Origin: Atopostipes sp043425375
GTDB taxonomy: Bacteria > Bacillota > Bacilli > Lactobacillales > Carnobacteriaceae_A
Length of the DNA: 51,825 nucleotides
Assembly: GCA_043425375.1 (NCBI GenBank)
Contig: JBHWQC010000102.1
Span: forward strand, 1 to 51,825
Direction: 5' to 3'
The notes below the pieces were generated by a model that was given only the letters and a program-made list of their open reading frames with translations, did no database searches and was not told where the DNA came from. A program made the translations under genes and the position numbers. Shown here in pieces: positions 50,237 through 51,825 of the stretch (its first letter is position 1; each line of letters starts with the position of its first letter).

Positions 50237-50782
50237 ATGTCAAAAAATTATTCATATGAATTTAAACTGAAGGTTGTGCAGGAATATCTTAGTGGATCCA
50301 TAGGTACTCCATTATTAGCCCAAAAATATAATGTTTCAGATGAGTCATTAATTCGGAAATGGGTCAATCAGCATAAGAGATATGGAAAGGAAGGCCTCAA
50401 ACCAAAGAAAACAAATAAGAGGTACCCTTTAAATTTTAAGCTAAATGCCTTAAGATTTAAACAAGACACTGGTGCTTCCTATAGAGAGACGGCCAATGCC
50501 TTTGGCATTAGTGAGCCATCAATAATAGCTAATTGGAAACGAAAATTTGAAGAGGAAGGCACTGAAGGTCTGAATAAGTCGAAAGGAAGACCCCCAAAGA
50601 TGCCTAAACCCGATAAAAATAAAAAGAATGCACAAAAAGAAAACAGACGAAAAAATCATGAAACAGATGAGCTTGAGTTGTTGAAAAAGGAAAATGAATA
50701 TTTACGTATTGAGTTGGAATACCTAAAAAAGTTAAAAGCGCGGGGCTTAGAAGACCCTCGCGCCAACAACAAGCAAAAATAG
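50237..50782 (+). CDS. IS3-family transposase OrfA
   Basis: The 181-residue protein has two helix-turn-helix units (residues about 5-50 and 62-108) that bind the inverted repeats, a basic linker (RPPKMPKPDKNKKNAQKENR) and a leucine zipper (LELLKKENEYLRIELEYL). The ATG at 50237 has GGGGGTT upstream; the open frame begins five codons before. Near its end it contains the slippery site A AAA AAG, from which a -1 shift leads into orfB. Confidence 0.93.
   Translation: MSKNYSYEFKLKVVQEYLSGSIGTPLLAQKYNVSDESLIRKWVNQHKRYGKEGLKPKKTNKRYPLNFKLNALRFKQDTGASYRETANAFGISEPSIIANWKRKFEEEGTEGLNKSKGRPPKMPKPDKNKKNAQKENRRKNHETDELELLKKENEYLRIELEYLKKLKARGLEDPRANNKQK
50725..50764 (+). other. Programmed -1 frameshift signal joining orfA to orfB
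   Basis: A AAA AAG (50725-50731) stands in the orfA frame exactly as required for tandem slippage. Six bases later GCGCGGGG (50738-50745) pairs with CCCTCGCGC (about 50755-50763), with one bulged base, as the stimulatory stem-loop. After the shift the frame is open through orfB, giving a fusion of about 469 residues. Confidence 0.85.
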
Positions 50783-50823
50783 TATGTGAATTAAATCAGA
50801 AAGGCTTTAAGCTCCGTGCTGTC

Positions 50824-51645
50824 TTGGAAGTGACGGAGCTTCCAGAATCGACCTACCACTATCATTTAGCCAAGAAGGATGAAGTGAATAAAGACGAAGA
50901 ACTGGAAGAACTTATCGAAGAAATCTTTGAAGAACACGAAGGGAGATATGGGTACCGTCGCATCAGGGATGTACTGCACGCCAAAGGACATAAAGTAAAC
51001 CATAAGCGAGTCAAACGTTTGATGGACAAGCTAGGGCTTCAGTGTACAAAATTCACTCGAAGAACTCGCAGCTATAGCTCTTATAAAGGCGAAATTGGTA
51101 AAAGAGCCCAAAACAAAATAAACCGTCGGTTTATGACGTCCATTCCTTTACAAAAACTAGTGACGGACGTCTCTGAATTTAAGTGCTTAAATGATGAGAA
51201 ACTCTATTTGAGTCCAATTATGGACTTGTACAACAGTGAAATTATTTCGTTTAAGGTGTCTAAACGCCCTACATTAGATATTGCCTTAGATCCTTTAAAA
51301 GAAGCTCTATCAGTCGTTGAAAAGCATGCCCAATATCGAACAACTATACATAGTGATCAGGGTTGGCATTATCAACACAATTCATGGGTTAGAACTTTAG
51401 AAAAACACGGCGTTTATCAGAGTATGTCCAGAAAAGGAAACTGTATTGATAACTCACCAATGGAAAATTTCTTTGGAATTTTAAAGCAAGAGATGTATTA
51501 TGGAGAAGAAAGAGTAACTTATTCTACTCTTAAAAAACGGATTGAAAACTATATCGATTATTACAACAACAAACGCATCAAAACAAAATTTAGTGGCTTA
51601 TCTCCGGTTGCATACCGAAAACAAGACACTCAATTAGCTGCTTAA
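50824..51645 (+). CDS. IS3-family transposase OrfB (DDE integrase domain)
   Basis: The catalytic part has an HTH_21 region (EEHEGRYGYRRIRDVLHAKGHKVNHKRVKRLM) and an rve integrase domain with the acids in LVTDVSEFK, IHSDQGWHYQH and SPMENFFGILKQEM, and the family tail YYNNKRIKTKFSGLSPVAYR. The first in-frame start (TTG, 50824) lacks a convincing SD. The frame is open upstream through the slippery site, and the upstream residues (LRRPSRQQQAKIVCELNQK) look like genuine protein, so it is probably made only as the OrfAB fusion. Confidence 0.93.
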   Translation: MEVTELPESTYHYHLAKKDEVNKDEELEELIEEIFEEHEGRYGYRRIRDVLHAKGHKVNHKRVKRLMDKLGLQCTKFTRRTRSYSSYKGEIGKRAQNKINRRFMTSIPLQKLVTDVSEFKCLNDEKLYLSPIMDLYNSEIISFKVSKRPTLDIALDPLKEALSVVEKHAQYRTTIHSDQGWHYQHNSWVRTLEKHGVYQSMSRKGNCIDNSPMENFFGILKQEMYYGEERVTYSTLKKRIENYIDYYNNKRIKTKFSGLSPVAYRKQDTQLAA

Positions 51646-51685
51646 TATTTAATTACATAAACTCCAACTTTTGGGGTTCACTACA

Positions 51686-51825
51686 TTTCCTATTCGGGAG
51701 ATTGTCGGTTTTTTTGTTAAAAGTAGGGATTAGACAATCGATAAGAAAGTCTAATTTGATTTGCCAAAAAGGGAGGACTATGATAAATAGAAGAATACGA
51801 TTTCAAGGAGGTTTTCGAAGATGAT
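51686..51825 (+). other. Region after the IS, with an inverted repeat, a mini-ORF and the start of another gene
   Basis: ATTAGAC (51729-51735) and GTCTAAT (51749-51755) form an inverted repeat. After GGGAGG, an ATG at 51780 opens a 14-codon Arg-rich frame (MINRRIRFQGGFRR) that stops at TGA 51822-51824. A second ATG at 51821, 9 bases after AAGGAGG, overlaps this stop (ATGA) and probably begins the next gene, of which only two bases beyond the start codon are visible. Confidence 0.5.

Larger units (their letters stand above)
50182..51685 (+). mobile_element. IS3-family insertion sequence (IS150-type)
   Basis: The 1504-bp element has 25-base terminal repeats, 21 of them matching, beginning TGAGGTGACCCCC on the left and TGTAGTGAACCCC (reverse strand) on the right, with terminal TG...CA. 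Both outer flanks read TTT, consistent with a 3-bp target duplication. It carries orfA (helix-turn-helix) and orfB (DDE integrase) in the -1 relation with a slippery site. Both frames appear intact, so it may be active. It sits in the 3' flank of the PBP1A gene, in the same direction. Confidence 0.94.

Noticed and set aside
50824..51645. OrfB as an independently translated gene
   Set aside because: The TTG start has no good SD, and the frame continues upstream to the slippery site; treated as the second half of OrfAB.
1..51825. CRISPR array, prophage, restriction-modification or other defence system
   Set aside because: No spaced direct repeats, phage structural genes, methylases or nuclease cassettes were seen; apart from the IS the window is core chromosome.

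Overview
The window comes from a low-GC Gram-positive chromosome. Gene content and order point to the Lactobacillales, probably Carnobacteriaceae or a close relative: pyruvate formate-lyase without a visible respiratory chain, Mn-dependent pyrophosphatase, a non-haem Mn catalase, and the blocks ypsA-gpsB-rnpB-rlmL / recU-pbp1A and rbgA-rnhB-dprA-topA-xerC-hslV-hslU. The family assignment is inference; no rRNA or tRNA is present. TTG and GTG starts with good Shine-Dalgarno (SD) sequences are frequent.

Layout. 1-3.5 kb (+): the end of a lysine/diaminopimelate operon (asd, dapA, dapB) plus an unrecognised membrane protein. 3.5-8.8 kb: a PhnA-type zinc-ribbon protein, an AEC permease, a broken manganese catalase, a K+/H+-type antiporter and Mn pyrophosphatase. 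8.8-12.8 kb (-): a heterodimeric multidrug-type ABC exporter and a universal stress protein. 12.9-16 kb (-): pflB-pflA. 16.2-20.7 kb (-): topoisomerase IV (parE-parC). 21 kb (+): plsY. 21.6-37.5 kb (-): a long co-directional housekeeping run (hslU, hslV, xerC, topA, dprA, rnhB, rbgA, lepB, S41 protease, deoD, yozE-like, msrA, ypmS-like, DHFR, thyA, ABC-F). 37.6-39.7 kb: a cold-shock protein, an EbsA-like protein, an RNase HI-like protein and an inositol-monophosphatase-like protein. 39.8-44.2 kb (-): a seven-gene Mrp/Mbh-type cation/proton antiporter cluster. 44.3-47 kb (-): rlmL, RNase P RNA, gpsB, ypsA. 47-50.1 kb (+): recU and a class A penicillin-binding protein. 50.2-51.7 kb: an apparently intact IS3-family element. 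The last bases hold the start of a further gene.

How the genes fit together. Cell-wall supply and assembly are represented by DAP synthesis, PBP1A, GpsB, LepB and an S41 protease. Genome maintenance is represented by ParEC, TopA, XerC, DprA, RecU and RNase HII. One-carbon/thymidylate metabolism (ThyA, DHFR), oxidative repair (MsrA) and ion homeostasis (two antiporter systems) complete the set. Most transcription units end in clear hairpins, many shared by convergent genes.

Points of most interest: the Mrp-like cluster has Mbh-type order (E-F-G-DUF4040-[MbhE+B]-C-D) and no large MrpA; the fourth gene of the dap operon encodes an internally duplicated membrane protein; the Mn catalase carries two separate lesions; a promoter-hairpin-SD arrangement precedes the ABC exporter; and the IS shows a complete set of translational controls (fold-back hairpin over the orfA SD, A AAA AAG slippery site and a downstream stem-loop). 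I found no CRISPR array, prophage or defence locus.
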